From assembly GCA_963970005.1 (NCBI GenBank), contig CAXAMN010000001.1, positions 566,847 to 630,846 on the forward strand: a stretch of 64,000 nucleotides of DNA, written 5' to 3'. Shown in pieces: positions 22,981 to 34,212 of this stretch (positions within the stretch are counted from its first letter, which is position 1; each line of letters begins with the position of its first letter). The notes under the pieces were generated by a model. The model did no database searches and was not told the origin of the DNA. It saw only the letters and a program-made list of their open reading frames with translations. Both the position numbers and the translations under genes were made by a program. Source of the DNA: Durusdinium trenchii (taxonomy: Eukaryota > Sar > Dinophyceae > Suessiales > Symbiodiniaceae).

Positions 22981-23409
22981 GTACAACACGTGACAGGAAA
23001 TAAACAAATTGTACTCCAATCACCTCTCTATATTATATTGAAAAATAACTCGTACAAAGGCGTTCTTTTCTAAGGGGTTTGGTTTGAGAATGGAAGTGCA
23101 ATTGTAATGAGTAATGAGGCATTGTTTGGATTCCTTATCTATCACCTGGTACCTGGAAGTGATTGAAGCTTCTTGCATAGTCCCCCTTTTCTCAGTCAAT
23201 TCAATGTGAACATAAATTGAAACATTAAAGATTATATATATATGATAACGATACCAGGTACATCAACAAGTGAACACACTACAATTGCCATACATCAAAA
23301 CTCATTCTGCAAGGTATTCGACAGGATAACAATTACTACATATATATATACATGGAATTCATTGTGATTTGGCATTTTGGAGTAACGAATCGAAGTAATT
23401 ACAACACTA

Positions 23410-23763
23410 ATGACTCAAAATTGGGATCCTGAGGCATATATCTGCCTACATGACATGCAATGCTGCAAATCCCAAAGCCACCAAATATTCAAGCAATCTC
23501 TTTTGAGCCCAGTTGAGCTCTTGAGAGCACTGTATACTCTGAGAGTAGTGGGGCGTCTTAAATCGTACGAAGACCTATCTGACCTATCTCAACAGTTGTG
23601 TTTTAGCATGGCGGAACTATTGGGGCCTGGACTTCCCTCACCTACCATCCAACTACCCTCACCAGCCCGTTTTCACCATGGCCTTCTAACACTCCCAATC
23701 ATTACAAAGAATAACGTCGCAAATCCCAGGGAAGACAACACAGAAAAGATTGAATTTTCATAG
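23410..23763 (+). CDS. Unknown protein, ATG-started frame
   Basis: 117 codons from ATG to TAG. The N-terminal third (TQNWDPEAYICLHDMQCC) is less certain. From about residue 30 it reads SPVELLRALYTLRVVGRLKS, then YEDLSDLSQQLCFSMAELLG, PGLPSPTIQLPSPARFHHGL and LTLPIITKNN. The repeated PSP/LPSP pattern and the natural mix support coding. It may be a single exon. No family recognised. Confidence 0.5.
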   Translation: MTQNWDPEAYICLHDMQCCKSQSHQIFKQSLLSPVELLRALYTLRVVGRLKSYEDLSDLSQQLCFSMAELLGPGLPSPTIQLPSPARFHHGLLTLPIITKNNVANPREDNTEKIEFS

Positions 23764-23778
23764 ACCATCACAAACCAC

Positions 23779-24022
23779 CTGACTTTCTTGATTCTTCGAT
23801 GTACCACAAGCTGCTCAGGATCGCCTGCTGCTTGATCCTCCGGAGGTCCTCCTCCAGCAAGCTCATGAGGCCACCCTCAAAGCCCAGGATCAGCTTGCGA
23901 ACAGCAAATGGTTCTCACTCAAAATGTGACCAGCAGGACCTCTCTGATCTGGGTGATTTCAGTAGAGATTGTGCGCATCAGCATTGACATTTCAGAAATT
24001 AGCATCTTGTTGAGTGGATCTT
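23779..24022 (-). CDS. Coiled-coil exon with a frame break
   Basis: Segment 24022-23940 (acceptor ATTTAG, possible donor GAG/GTCCTG) encodes DPLNKMLISEMSMLMRTIST and EITQIRE. Segment 23913-23779 (donor CAG/GTGGTT) encodes PFAVRKLILGFEGGLMSLLE, then EDLRRIKQQAILSSLWYIEE. Only 26 bases separate them, too short for an intron, and they differ by one frame step with a TGA between. So this is either a broken exon, two alternative exons, or a sequence error. Both halves are helical. Confidence 0.6.
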
Positions 24023-24862
24023 CTAAATGTGCGAAATGTTGCTCAGGTCTATCACATGACCGCGCCCCTCTATCATCAGTGCGAGCGGTTTTGCATTGGA
24101 AGGATTGCGGTTTTGTTGGATCTCACAGTTGGGTGTCGCAGAACGGCCCCTTGAAACGGCCCCTTGAAATGGTGTCGTAGAAATCTCTTCAGCGAATGTC
24201 GAAGAAATGCTATGCGGGTGTCGCGAATGTGTTTGACAACTCATATGCGCTTTTTCAGCCTTGACTATCCATGAAGCCATGAAGCCAGTTCAGCAGCCTC
24301 GTTTTTTGCAGGTGTTTTTTTTCCAACACTATGCTACGCATACCTAGAAAAAACACCCAAGACTCCAATGGACTTTATACTTTGACAGATTCCTCCCCAA
24401 AAATCAAAGAATTTCTATCACATGCCCTGTGACATGCACTTTCGCCTGTGGCTTTGGTGGTGAGGCCTTTTCTTTCCTCCTCGGCGAATTGTTGCAGCTG
24501 GAAGCAGCGATCCAAAAAACAAGAAAACACATGATTTTTCATCACTTCTATAACTTATATATATAATATTCTATATACATAGCTATATAGTACTTGACTT
24601 TGAGATCGATGAAGGCTAACAAAGCTTCAGAAACTAGTAACTAATGCGTTCACCTTCTAAACGCATCTCTGATCTGGCTTCAACAAACTGAATATAAGCT
24701 GTAAGTCATGGCTTCTCACACTTTAGGAAACAGGCAATCTTCGGTATCATATATCTACATTTCACCAATTGTTGTCAGCCAGGGTGCTCTTTGGATTTAC
24801 AGTAACATGATTTAACCAACTATCAGTTCATAGGTGTTCACATTTTGGCCAGGATGGGCTGT

Positions 24863-25844
24863 TCACAAGCTGGACGACCCGGGCAAACTCTCATGGAGCT
24901 TGTCAATCTGCTCGCGCAAGGCGTTTGTGCCCAGCGTCTGCGAAGAGTGAGCGAAACATGGGGAAACGATGCAACATGCAAACACAAGCGTCCATTCACC
25001 AGGAACAAATAGGTTAGCGACGCCTGTATCTGGAAATGCCCCAAAAAGATACAAGGGTCTAACTGCATCAACGTACACCAAGCAAACTTCGAACATCTTA
25101 AAACCAAGACACACCCCGTCACTGAAAGCGACATGAAATGGGCAGTTTTCCGAGCTAAGTTCTTTCACGATCCATGGGAAGATCGAATCTGTGCGATCAT
25201 CCCAATACTCTTGCACAGGATGACTGTTTGTGATCGGAAATTGTAAAAAGACCTCCAAGCAAGAGACGCACATGATCGCCGAACTCAAGCGGCTCGGTGC
25301 CTCAAGGTTGGCTCGTTGGCGTTCAGCCTGGCATCGTGGTTGGAGGTTGACGGGGTAAGTCTTCGAACATGGTGTGACTATTTTTTGAACTCAACAAATC
25401 ACGGTTGCAGGAGAGGAGTTCATCCATCATCATTCACCAAGCTTCCCTTCTTGGCCCATTCTTCAACCCTCCAAAGTAGAAATCTTGATCACGCATGGGC
25501 AAGAGTCTTCAACACGCACCAAAAGAGGTGTGTAGCTCTGATACCCAAACTCAGTTCTTCTGAGAACATGAAATACCCGGTTCCACACGGTTCAGCAAAG
25601 CTGCTAGGATATCGGGTATTTGCCAATTCTACCTGACTTGACCAAGAGTAGGAGCATGACACAAAGTGCCAACAACAAAGATCATTAAGATCATTATTAG
25701 CATTTATTAGCCCCTGCAAAAGCTCAAACATCCTTGCACCATCTTGCACCAACACCAAAGACCACAGGTCGGTGGACGAATGGATCTCCGATGATCTCCA
25801 GTTCTTCACTCAAAGAGCTGCCACTGTGCCACTGGATGTTCGGC
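24863..25844 (-). CDS. Three exons, coiled-coil type, partly phase-matched
   Basis: Exon 25844-25763 (acceptor ATGCAG, donor GTG/GTCTTT) encodes PNIQWHSGSSLSEELEIIGD and PFVHRPV. Exon 25327-25253 (acceptor GCCAG, donor GAG/GTCTTT) encodes AERQRANLEAPSRLSSAIMC and VSCLE. Exon 24937-24863 (acceptor CTCTTCGCAG) encodes TLGTNALREQIDKLHESLPG, then a TGA or a GT donor. Phases agree (0, 0). The 315 bases between the last two are also open, so that intron could instead be coding. Confidence 0.65.
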
Positions 25845-26570
25845 CTGCATTTTGCTCTCGGCGTGAGCCGCCTATCACATCAGGAAGGATCACATGATCT
25901 GTTCTGATCCATGATCATGGATTGGCCTGGGCTAGTACAGTCTCAAAGCATTCCCAAGCCGAAGGGAACCTATCAATGGCAGTCAGTCGAGATATTATGA
26001 TTCCAAAAGATTGGTGGCTGAATCTGGAAAAAAGGATCGTCTCAAACACCACAATCATAGAAGGCGCTATGACAATGCTGCTTGTCAAGGATATTTCAAT
26101 CCAACTCACTGTCCTGCAAGTGTCGTGCCTGAATTCTTGGTCCCCACAATCCTGACTTTGAGATCATTTTTGTGACCAACATCTCGTTGTCAATTAAATG
26201 GGGCTCAAGAGCACGAACCGCATTTTAAACATATGCACATGCTATATATCCCATTTTTCTACCTTTCTTCACGTGATTAGATACGTGATACGTGACAATA
26301 GAATAATATAGAACCATATTGATTGGTCCTCGCAACATCGCATGTTTGAGCAACAAAGGATAGGCAAGTCTTCCGGTCACCCGTCCATGACGCAACCATC
26401 CCAAATACCTCAGTGTCTCTCTCTCTCTCTCTGTCTCTCTCTCTCTCTCCGGTCGCTGCACAAGATCGCCGGTCAAAAGCATCTCACGTCCCAAAGAGTG
26501 CCACAGATGGTTCAACGCCGAGAAGTCGGACGTCACAGCCGTTTTCTCTCACCTTCCTTCCTTCGACAAC

Positions 26571-29500
26571 CTCGGCCGGTGGGCGAAATGGTCGCCGCCT
26601 CCGCTCGTTGGGCCTCTCGAACCTGTTCCAAGCTCCTGAAATCCGAGGATGATGGGAGTGGTGTTGCAGCCTGTGGTCTTATAAACCAGCCTAGGGCCTA
26701 GGAAACACTATGGTTTTGTTGTCCTGGAGATTAGAGTTCATCCAAGTTCCATGGTTCATTCACACATCCAAAGCAAACCTCCAGATCCTCTCAACGTACC
26801 TGGCAGTTTCCATCTTGGTCCTATTACAATATCCTATACCTTTTCTAGTAGGGTTGCTTGTGTCCCTTTCCAAGTGAAGGTCAGAAGAACAGCACTGCTC
26901 ATCTGAAAGAAACAAATCAAAGGAACTGTCAGTGAGGAAGTCCCCCATGCCAGTGTTGGGCAAAAAACACCGTGTTGCTCTGGCGCTAGAGTTCGTGTCA
27001 AGTGTCAAACCAAACCATTTCAAACGAAGCAACCCGTTCCAAACATCGAGGACATCCTCAAAATCCCGTTCCAAGCCCGCTCTCCTCTGCAAATCCTCTC
27101 GAGCACTGCTTAAAGTGAGCTCCAGGTCCTTCACATCCTCCACCAGTACAAAACATCAGGTCCTCCTTCATGGGTATAACATGAGGTGCCAAATGTGATG
27201 CAGGGGTTGGTATGTGATGATGCTCAAGTAAGGAAGGCTGTATTTATTTATGTATGTGTGAACATGCATTTGGCACCTATCTGGGCAACAAAAATCAATC
27301 GAGGATCTAGCAGAACTGGTGCATACTAATTTGGAAATATGTTTGTTTCATGATATTGCATAATCAGCTTGTTAGATTAGTCATCTTTTGATTCTTTTGT
27401 CCCTTAACGTGCTCGCCCGCCTTGCCTGCTGGTCCCCCCCAAAAAAGAAACGAAGTGGATATGCTATCTTCCACCCGTTGACCACGCGGGCGGCCTCGGC
27501 ACCTTTCTTGGTGGTCGCTGCGAGCTTGGACCGAAGCTCTTGGCACTTCTCCTGGGCGTTCGATGTGAACAAAGTGTGTTGCGCTTCTGCACAGTGGTCG
27601 GACGATTTTCATTGACTGAGGCTGAGACCGATATTTCCATTGTGTTATTTCTTTTTGTTCCAGCCATCTTGCCTGTGTGCAGACTTGGTTTGATACCTGG
27701 TTTGCTTTCTTTTCAACGCCCACCAGTTCAAGAACCAGCATTGTTGCAAGGCGGTTCACCCACCAGAGCATGGAGGGCGCTCCTCTGCAGATGCCAATTC
27801 GCTCCTGAAGGCGAAGAGTCGCACATCGGCACTTGAGACCGTCCATATGACCCCTTTGCTACCCCACTAGAGACAAAGCACAGAAGGTCTAGGTCAAAGA
27901 GTCCATCATGTGCTGAGATGTGTTGATGTGCCATTGAAAAGTGAGATCAAATGAGATGTCCGAGTTCTATGACAACTGTTCGTTTGAACCTGTTGGCATT
28001 TCACTCCACATGAAGCGTCCCGCCGTCTCCAAGATGCGTGGCAGGTCCGAACTAACCAGCAAAGGATCTTGTGCAGCCAAAGAAAACTCCTCTCTGTCTC
28101 TCTCTCTCTTCGTTAAGAAAATCAGAACACCTCTCTAGGAGCTTCTCTATGCATACAATGTGGGAAGCCATATACTATGGGAAGGCGTTGTCTCTAATGC
28201 TCCTTTTGAGTTGTTAGACTTTCAACCTTGCACAGCCCATGATCAATGATCATTGATAAATGCTCCTCAATTCTTCTGTCACCCTTTCAGCCTCTTTCTC
28301 GGCTTCATCTGCGCAGCGATGTGAGGCGTTTTTTCCGTAGACACTTGAAACCGAAGACTCAGGCACAAAGGCCAACACTTTCAAGAAACCTGGCTGGACA
28401 CATTACACTTAAAATCAGGTCCGCCGGAAACCAAGTTTCAATTAGACTCACGACCTTCACTGACTGGATTGTTTCTGGCATCGATGCACCCGTGCCTACT
28501 CGGGCTGGATCCACTCCTTTGGAGGTGATGGCCACCTAGCGTGAGGGGTAAAGAGAGATATCTTGGCTCAAGTCTTTCGTTCGTGTAAGTCTACTCCTTT
28601 CAAATGTCTTTCTATCTTTGATGTTCAGCCAGGCAGTCAGGTCAGAAATACATCAGGCTTGCGTTGCTGCTCACTTGCTTGGCTTCTTCTTCTGACTTTT
28701 ACTAGAAACAACAAGTGCAAACATGCACAGCTGCAGGCACACTAAAACCTGATCTTGAAAGACCCCTTGCAAAAACTACTGTACCTTCCTTCTCTCCATA
28801 CTATACTTTATAAAATTCTGAGCACCTTCAAGGCCTTTTCGTTCTCCTCACAGCTGGCTGCATCCTCAGAAGCCTCAGAAGCTGCAAAGACTCGTGTCAC
28901 GGACAGCCTCCATCCAAAAGGTGCCCGAACATCGCACATCTGGTTGACTCCGCCTGGTTTTTCGCAACAAAATGAAGTGAACATCCGCCACATCTGCTTG
29001 AGCCCTCAGGAATGAAGCAACTTGATTTCTTAGTGTTGGCAACTTTGCAAGTCCAGCACATGAATCAATGTAAATCGATCAATCATTCTCCCTTCTTGTC
29101 GTGAAACAAGGTTTCACCGAAAAACATTGGAAGAAAACATATATATATATATATATATTGCGAGTGGATCTTAATCAGCGAAGTTTGAAGCTATCACTGA
29201 CGGTCCATAAGCGGCGTAGCGTCGGAACGGAAATCGCACCTTTTCTAGTCGCTTGATCCTTGAGCCAAAGTACATATGGTACATATATATATATATATGT
29301 ACATGTTGCACTATACATATCGCTGCACTTTCATTCGCATATATATATGTGTGTGAAGCGGCCCAAAACGGAGTCTTGCCTTGCGAAGTGCTCGGTGGAG
29401 CTCCTACCCGCGGCAACCAAAGCTCACCAGGGCTATGGCTGGGGATGGATTGTCCGCTTGGCTGGGATGATCCAGGAATGTCCTTAGATTTAAACAAGGG

Positions 29501-29916
29501 ACATTGTGGTACCCCCCACAAGAGATGGGTGAATCAAGTTGTTATATGATGTCAAAATAGCCAAGATTAGCCAAGATCGCCGTGAGTCCATGGGCTTTGG
29601 TCTCCACGAGACCGAGGAAGAATCTCACCAATGTCTGTGTGACATGGCGTCACCAGCACCAACATGTCTCCTGATGCCCCGCAGGCAACCAATGCTACAA
29701 TATGATAAAGCCAATCTGTGTCTCTGAACTCCAAAACTCCAAAACGGATCAGCGTCTTTGTGACACAAGCAACAAACCCATCGGTCTGGTTTTGCTGAGA
29801 GATGAATGCAATTCTCACGGAATCCGCGGGAATCCACACTGCGCCGCACTCCGCCGCTCTCCTCCATCCGCTGACGCTCTTTGGCGATGTCCTTGGTCAA
29901 CTTGGCGGCTTGTTGC
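26571..29916 (-). CDS. Large coiled-coil gene, six phase-consistent exons
   Basis: Exons and peptides: 29916-29819 QQAAKLTKDIAKERQRMEES (donor GTGAGA); 28881-28826 SEASEDAASCEENEKALK; 27804-27697 ERIGICRGAPSMLWWVNRLA to EKKANQ (donor GTATCA); 27551-27483 EKCQELRSKLAATTKKGAEA; 27137-27016 DVKDLELTLSSAREDLQRRA to VWNGLLRLK; 26635-26571 SLEQVREAQRAEAATISPTG. Exon ends run 1-2, 0-0, 0-0, 0-0, 2-1 and all agree, giving a W at the last junction. Five of six peptides are helical and charged. Role unknown; structural or scaffold is a guess. Confidence 0.8.
28250..28308 (-). CDS. Extra coiled-coil exon
   Basis: Acceptor GCTGCGCAG, then the frame encodes DEAEKEAERVTEELRSIYQ and a TGA at 28250. It starts with two codon-completing bases, so it does not fit between the 28826 and 27804 exons of the larger chain. 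It may be an alternative terminal exon, or belong to a nested transcript. The antisense plus frame is open but less helical. Confidence 0.55.
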
Positions 29917-30543
29917 CTGCGAGGGAGTGAATCCTTTTGTTCAGCTTTTCGGTTTTGCATTCCTTGGGCGATCGTGGCAACGAACTCCAAAGGGGCAGGA
30001 CATCATGCCCAAAGGCTTTTTGGGGCCGAAGCAAGGAGTTTCTAAAACTGGGACTTGGTGTCTTTTGGCCCAGGCCTATGTGAATGTCCCAAAAAAATCT
30101 GATGTTCTGGTCTCCGAGTCTTTGATGTAGTGCAACATCATCGTAGCTGCTTTTCATGCACAATATTGGTCAAATGTCCTGCAGTTGAATATGATCAAAG
30201 TCCAACTGCCGCAACAAAATCCAGCACCAGCAACTTCACCTCAGTGGCTTTCAGTTGTGTTTTTTCCATATGGTTTAGCTTTCAATCAAGTAGTGAGCAC
30301 CATGCAACACAGAAACGATCTTGAGCCCCACCAGGTCCCCAATTTCACTGTGAACTGGTAGTGCGAACAGAGCGTCCAAAACGGTCTCCACTCCACTAAA
30401 AAGCTCTCATAAGCTCTCCAAATAGAGACTGGATGCGCTGGATGTCCATACTGCTCCGAACCATGTTGTCAGGTACATCTTCATCTAGTTGGAGCACGGT
30501 GATATGTTTTGTTGGCAATCGCCTTTGAGCCAGACTTCCACAC

Positions 30544-31055
30544 CAGGCGCCTGGATGTCTCCAGCAAGGACTTCTGGGCGCTTTCCTTGCTCTCTAAAGC
30601 CTCGAAGCATTGCTCTCTGGTTCCTACCTCAAGAGAGCCCCTCGCATGAATGTGTCTCAACTTGGGGAACAACTCTTTAAAAAGGCCTCAAGTGGTTTTT
30701 CAGGGTATGAAACACATTGAAACACATATGGTCTCCCAGTGTGCATGATTCTGGTCCGCTGAAGGATATGGTGATCCATGGCAAATTCCAGGTGCTCTCA
30801 GTCAAAGGGGCTTTCATCTATGGTGGGCCTAAGGTGCCTAAGTCCCATCACCAAATGGCTTGGCTTCCCGACCCGAAGTTCTGAGCGTAGTTCTCTTGGA
30901 TCTGCTTGGGGCACGTCGACTCCCACGTCTGTCTCCTGGAGGGTCGGAAGGAATCCTTCGCGTCGACTCGTGAAGGGCAGATGGGAAGCCTAGCAGGTCA
31001 AGTGGAACGCCCTTAAGAAGGTCAAGTGTTTCTCGGCAAACCTGAGCTGCACCAG
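30544..31055 (-). CDS. Three coiled-coil-type exons, phase 0
   Basis: 31055 to about 30990 encodes VCRETLDLLKGVPLDLLGFP (acceptor GCTCAG, GC donor likely). 30935-30873 encodes ETDVGVDVPQADPRELRSEL (acceptor CCCTCCAG, donor CGG/GTCGGG). 30627-30544 encodes VGTREQCFEALESKESAQKS, then LLETSRRL (donor CTG/GTGTGG). All join in phase 0. It lies upstream of the six-exon gene on the same strand and may be its 5' part; one exon ending in phase 2 would be needed between. Confidence 0.65.
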
Positions 31056-31784
31056 GACCATGCCCAAGAGCTGAAAGCTAGTCAAACCATGCCAAACCTA
31101 AGATGTTGACTCTAGCTTGTACTAAGTTTGTACTACTGATCTACTACTACTGATCTACTCGCCCACCTGGCAAGCTCAGAAAAGTAAGTGTGAGGGATAC
31201 GTTGGTCCAGCAACATGCATCCATGACCATCAATTCTACATCCACCCGACAGTGCAATGATGTTCTGGGGCAACTGTGCATTGAAGATCATTGAAGTGTC
31301 CATATCTACTCAAGGTCGCTCGATTCCAGGCGCCCAGGAGGCCAACCACACCACCGAAACAAACAAATCTTACTCCCGACTCCGCCCGACTGCCCGACTC
31401 CCAATTCTAAGCATTTCCAATTCGACATCCATTCCACCAAAAAATGATCCTTTCCTTCATTCAATTTCTTCCCGTTGACCCGTTGACCCCGTGCGTGTCA
31501 TCAGTCCTTGGGGATGATGACCTGCGCCAAAGCCTGTGAGACGATCGTGGTCGGTGACGATGGCTTTGAGCCATCACAAAGACCCACCTTTAGAGATGTT
31601 CATGTTGATTTCTGCGTTGTTTCGAAGCACACACACAAAGAAAATAACACGTTTATTTAAACCTGTTTGAACTATATTGAACTGTATAAGTATATATATA
31701 GAAGGATATGGATTGTGGTTGATCGATAACTAACCAACAAGCTACACAAGGGAAGGAATGCTTGTGTATCGCCCCCCCTTTATC

Positions 31785-33278
31785 TTACTGCTGAATGGCA
31801 CAACCACCAACACAGGCGCTCCTGTATGTACCTAAGTCTTCATTGATTTGGTCAAGCTCAGTCGTTTCATGTCCTTTTACAGCACGTGTATGTTTTGACA
31901 TCAGAATCGAAACACCTCTGCATTGTGGTGTGATGAACGTGTTGATCCAACAACTGCAACAAAAAACATGATGAAATATGACGAGTGTTGGTGAAGCTAT
32001 GCCAACCTCGCCAATCATCTGTGAGCAAATCTTCGGCACATTTTTGCATCACACGACTGCATAACCCAAGATCTTGGTCGTGCATGGCCAATCTCCGTGA
32101 CAAAGGTAGTGCTTCCTTGGTGAGTTCTTGGTTTCACCAGGAGGTAAAGTGGCTATGAACTGTGAAAGTGTCGAATCGTCGAATCGTCCAAGCGGGGTGA
32201 ACCTCACTCCTCAAGTTATTTTGTTGGTCGCCCTGTATCCTAGGTACAGTAGATCTTATGGCGGCACAGGGTTTGCGAAGTTGTGGTATGTCCTTGACTG
32301 ACTCATTACATGCAGCTGAGTACACGGTTGCCACGAGTATTTCACCTTTGACAACTGCCAGTGAGCAACTGGTTTGCCTTTACCACAATCGACTTGTGGT
32401 CGGATGCCGCTCGACAGCCCTTCTCATGATCCAGATTTAGGATAAGCAAAATTGGGGGATAGCAGTTCAGTTCAGTGGCGTAAGATTCACCATCGACAAC
32501 CTATACAAATACTCTCGTGATCTCTCGTGAAACTTCCACCAGAAGACTGACTGCAAGATGTTCATTGGCAACGAGACTTGAAATGCAAGTACCGATCTAA
32601 TACCTGGTATCAAATGTCCTCTACGGACGCCAAAGGGAAGACATGGGAAGACCATGGAAGACGACCTGTCAAACTTCCCAAGTGGCCATTTTGGTTTCCA
32701 CAATGGCATAACAACAAGAAAGTTGCCATGGACACAAGAGCATCAACAAGTAGCTCATCCGGTGGTCTGAGTCTCAAATACCAGGAAAGTGTTTCAAGCA
32801 CTTTTGGTGACATCATCTCTGTTTGTTGCCATTTGAACCATTGCCGGAACATGCCGGAACACACCATGTGCTTCAGGCAGTCTGTGGTGCAATGAAACAT
32901 GATGAAACATGTCGTTTTAAGGAGTAGGTAGAACAAGCTTCCCCTGTTGTAACTCACCTCAGTTTGAGTATGTTTAAGTGCTGATGTTCTGCCTGTTTAG
33001 GTCTTGCCAAGCTCCCCACAGTCCGTATCCGAATCCTTTGTTGCTTCCCCAACCGCCCCAAACGCCCTGCCGCGCGTCATCACTGGCAGCTTCGTGAAGA
33101 GAGCTCCCGGGACTCCGGGACTGGCAGCCGCGGCGATCCAGGCATCGGGCTGCCTGGTCACGACCACACCAGTTTCGCTGTCTCCTAAGGGATCGACTGA
33201 TTCTTGGGAAACCTCAAGCAGTTTTGGAGGTAGAGTAGATGGCACTTGAAGCATGTGAAGGTTCTTTGCCGTTGCCAT
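31785..33278 (-). CDS. Novel five-exon gene with start codon
   Basis: Exon 1 33278-33008 starts MATAKNLHMLQVPSTLPPKL and has a GC donor. Exon 2 32818-32675 encodes MMSPKVLETLSWYLRLRPPD, ELLVDALVSMATFLLLCHCG. Exon 3 32354-32248 encodes VKGEILVATVYSAACNESVK, DIPQLRKPCAAIRST. Exon 4 32115-32007 encodes EALPLSRRLAMHDQDLGLCS, AEDLLTDDWR. Exon 5 31873-31785 encodes HETTELDQINEDLGTYRSAC and ends CAIQQ-stop. All four junction phases agree (1, 1, 0, 1), about 239 residues. A hydrophobic patch lies in exon 2. Exon 5 could instead splice out at GTACAT. An AG three bases before the ATG could take a spliced leader. No family recognised. Confidence 0.85.
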
Positions 33279-33338
33279 CCCCTATGAAATGTGTTCTCAG
33301 GGTCCCTCAGGGTCTTTGCATTCCCCTATAAAATCGTC

Positions 33339-33842
33339 TCATGTAAGCCTTAATTTCAAGGCTCCACCCAGCACCAATGCACTAATTGTTGTAGTCTTGT
33401 CTGCGGTGTGTCTGATACAAGTAGATCTTTTGGTTCCTTTGAGCGGTCTTGGTCTCGGCATGGGATTCTCCACACATGTCTCGTCTTTCGTTTGTTTGGT
33501 GCACCTGGTGAGTCTACAACCTCCACAGCAAAGACGGTGCAATGGCTCCAGCGCCTCGAACCGACTGTTGACAACGTGTTCGCCGCTGACCGTCATTGTT
33601 GGCCCAATTTTTCTATGACGTGAAAAAAACACTACACAATGGGATGTCGTATTCCTCAAATAACACTCACTCCCTAGATTCTCTTGCATGTTGGCGTCAG
33701 TAGATTGGTATGACTTGGTATGGTTGTCAAAGCAGCTCATGGCACTGCGACCATCTTCTTTGGCCTCCTGTTGCCAACGGAGCGCACTTCCTGGCAGCGA
33801 ATGGCTGCGTTCTGGGGCAGTCCACCCCTTCAAGAACATCAA
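33339..33842 (-). CDS. Candidate coding frame, contested
   Basis: Open minus frame of 167 codons containing SHSLPGSALRWQQEAKEDGR, then EHVVNSRFEALEPLHRLCCG and SALVLGGALKLRLT at the end. The plus strand also reads STTSTAKTVQWLQRLEPTVD. It lies between the five-exon gene and the methyltransferase and could hold the latter's missing 3' exons. No splice site is decisive. Confidence 0.35.
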   Translation of the reverse strand: MMFLKGWTAPERSHSLPGSALRWQQEAKEDGRSAMSCFDNHTKSYQSTDANMQENLGSECYLRNTTSHCVVFFSRHRKIGPTMTVSGEHVVNSRFEALEPLHRLCCGGCRLTRCTKQTKDETCVENPMPRPRPLKGTKRSTCIRHTADKTTTISALVLGGALKLRLT

Positions 33843-34212
33843 AGGAAATCACACCATATCATATCCAGCTTTCCCAATCTGCATGTGTTTGGCCAGTGTT
33901 CGATGCTATTAGGATGACCAAAACCAGAGAACGGAAGGCTTAAGGCTTAGCCTGGAAGACCAAGTCCAACTCCTTCCTCCAGTGGCCCACTGGAAGAAGC
34001 AGAAAACAGCATCATCCAACTGGCCACGAAAGAACCAGGGGTTCCACAGGGTGCCAGCTCAAACGGTTTGTCTTTGCAACCGCAAACCATATCAACAGTG
34101 AATTGATCCGAGGCCACAAAGGGCCATTCGTGGATACCACATGGGCCCGCAAAGTGGAGCGGGGACTTGCAAGAGTGGGCCGGACCTTTACATGAAACGA
34201 CCATGGTGAGAC

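Noticed and set aside
22832..23023. Minus ORF of 63 codons rich in Cys and Ser
   Set aside because: Translation of the CAA/AAG microsatellite.
29253..29549. Plus ORFs through a TATATA tract near 29.3 kb
   Set aside because: The first part is translated microsatellite. The remainder (ESCLAKCSVELLPAATKAHQ) is protein-like, but the other plus frame and a minus frame are equally open, so no call is made.
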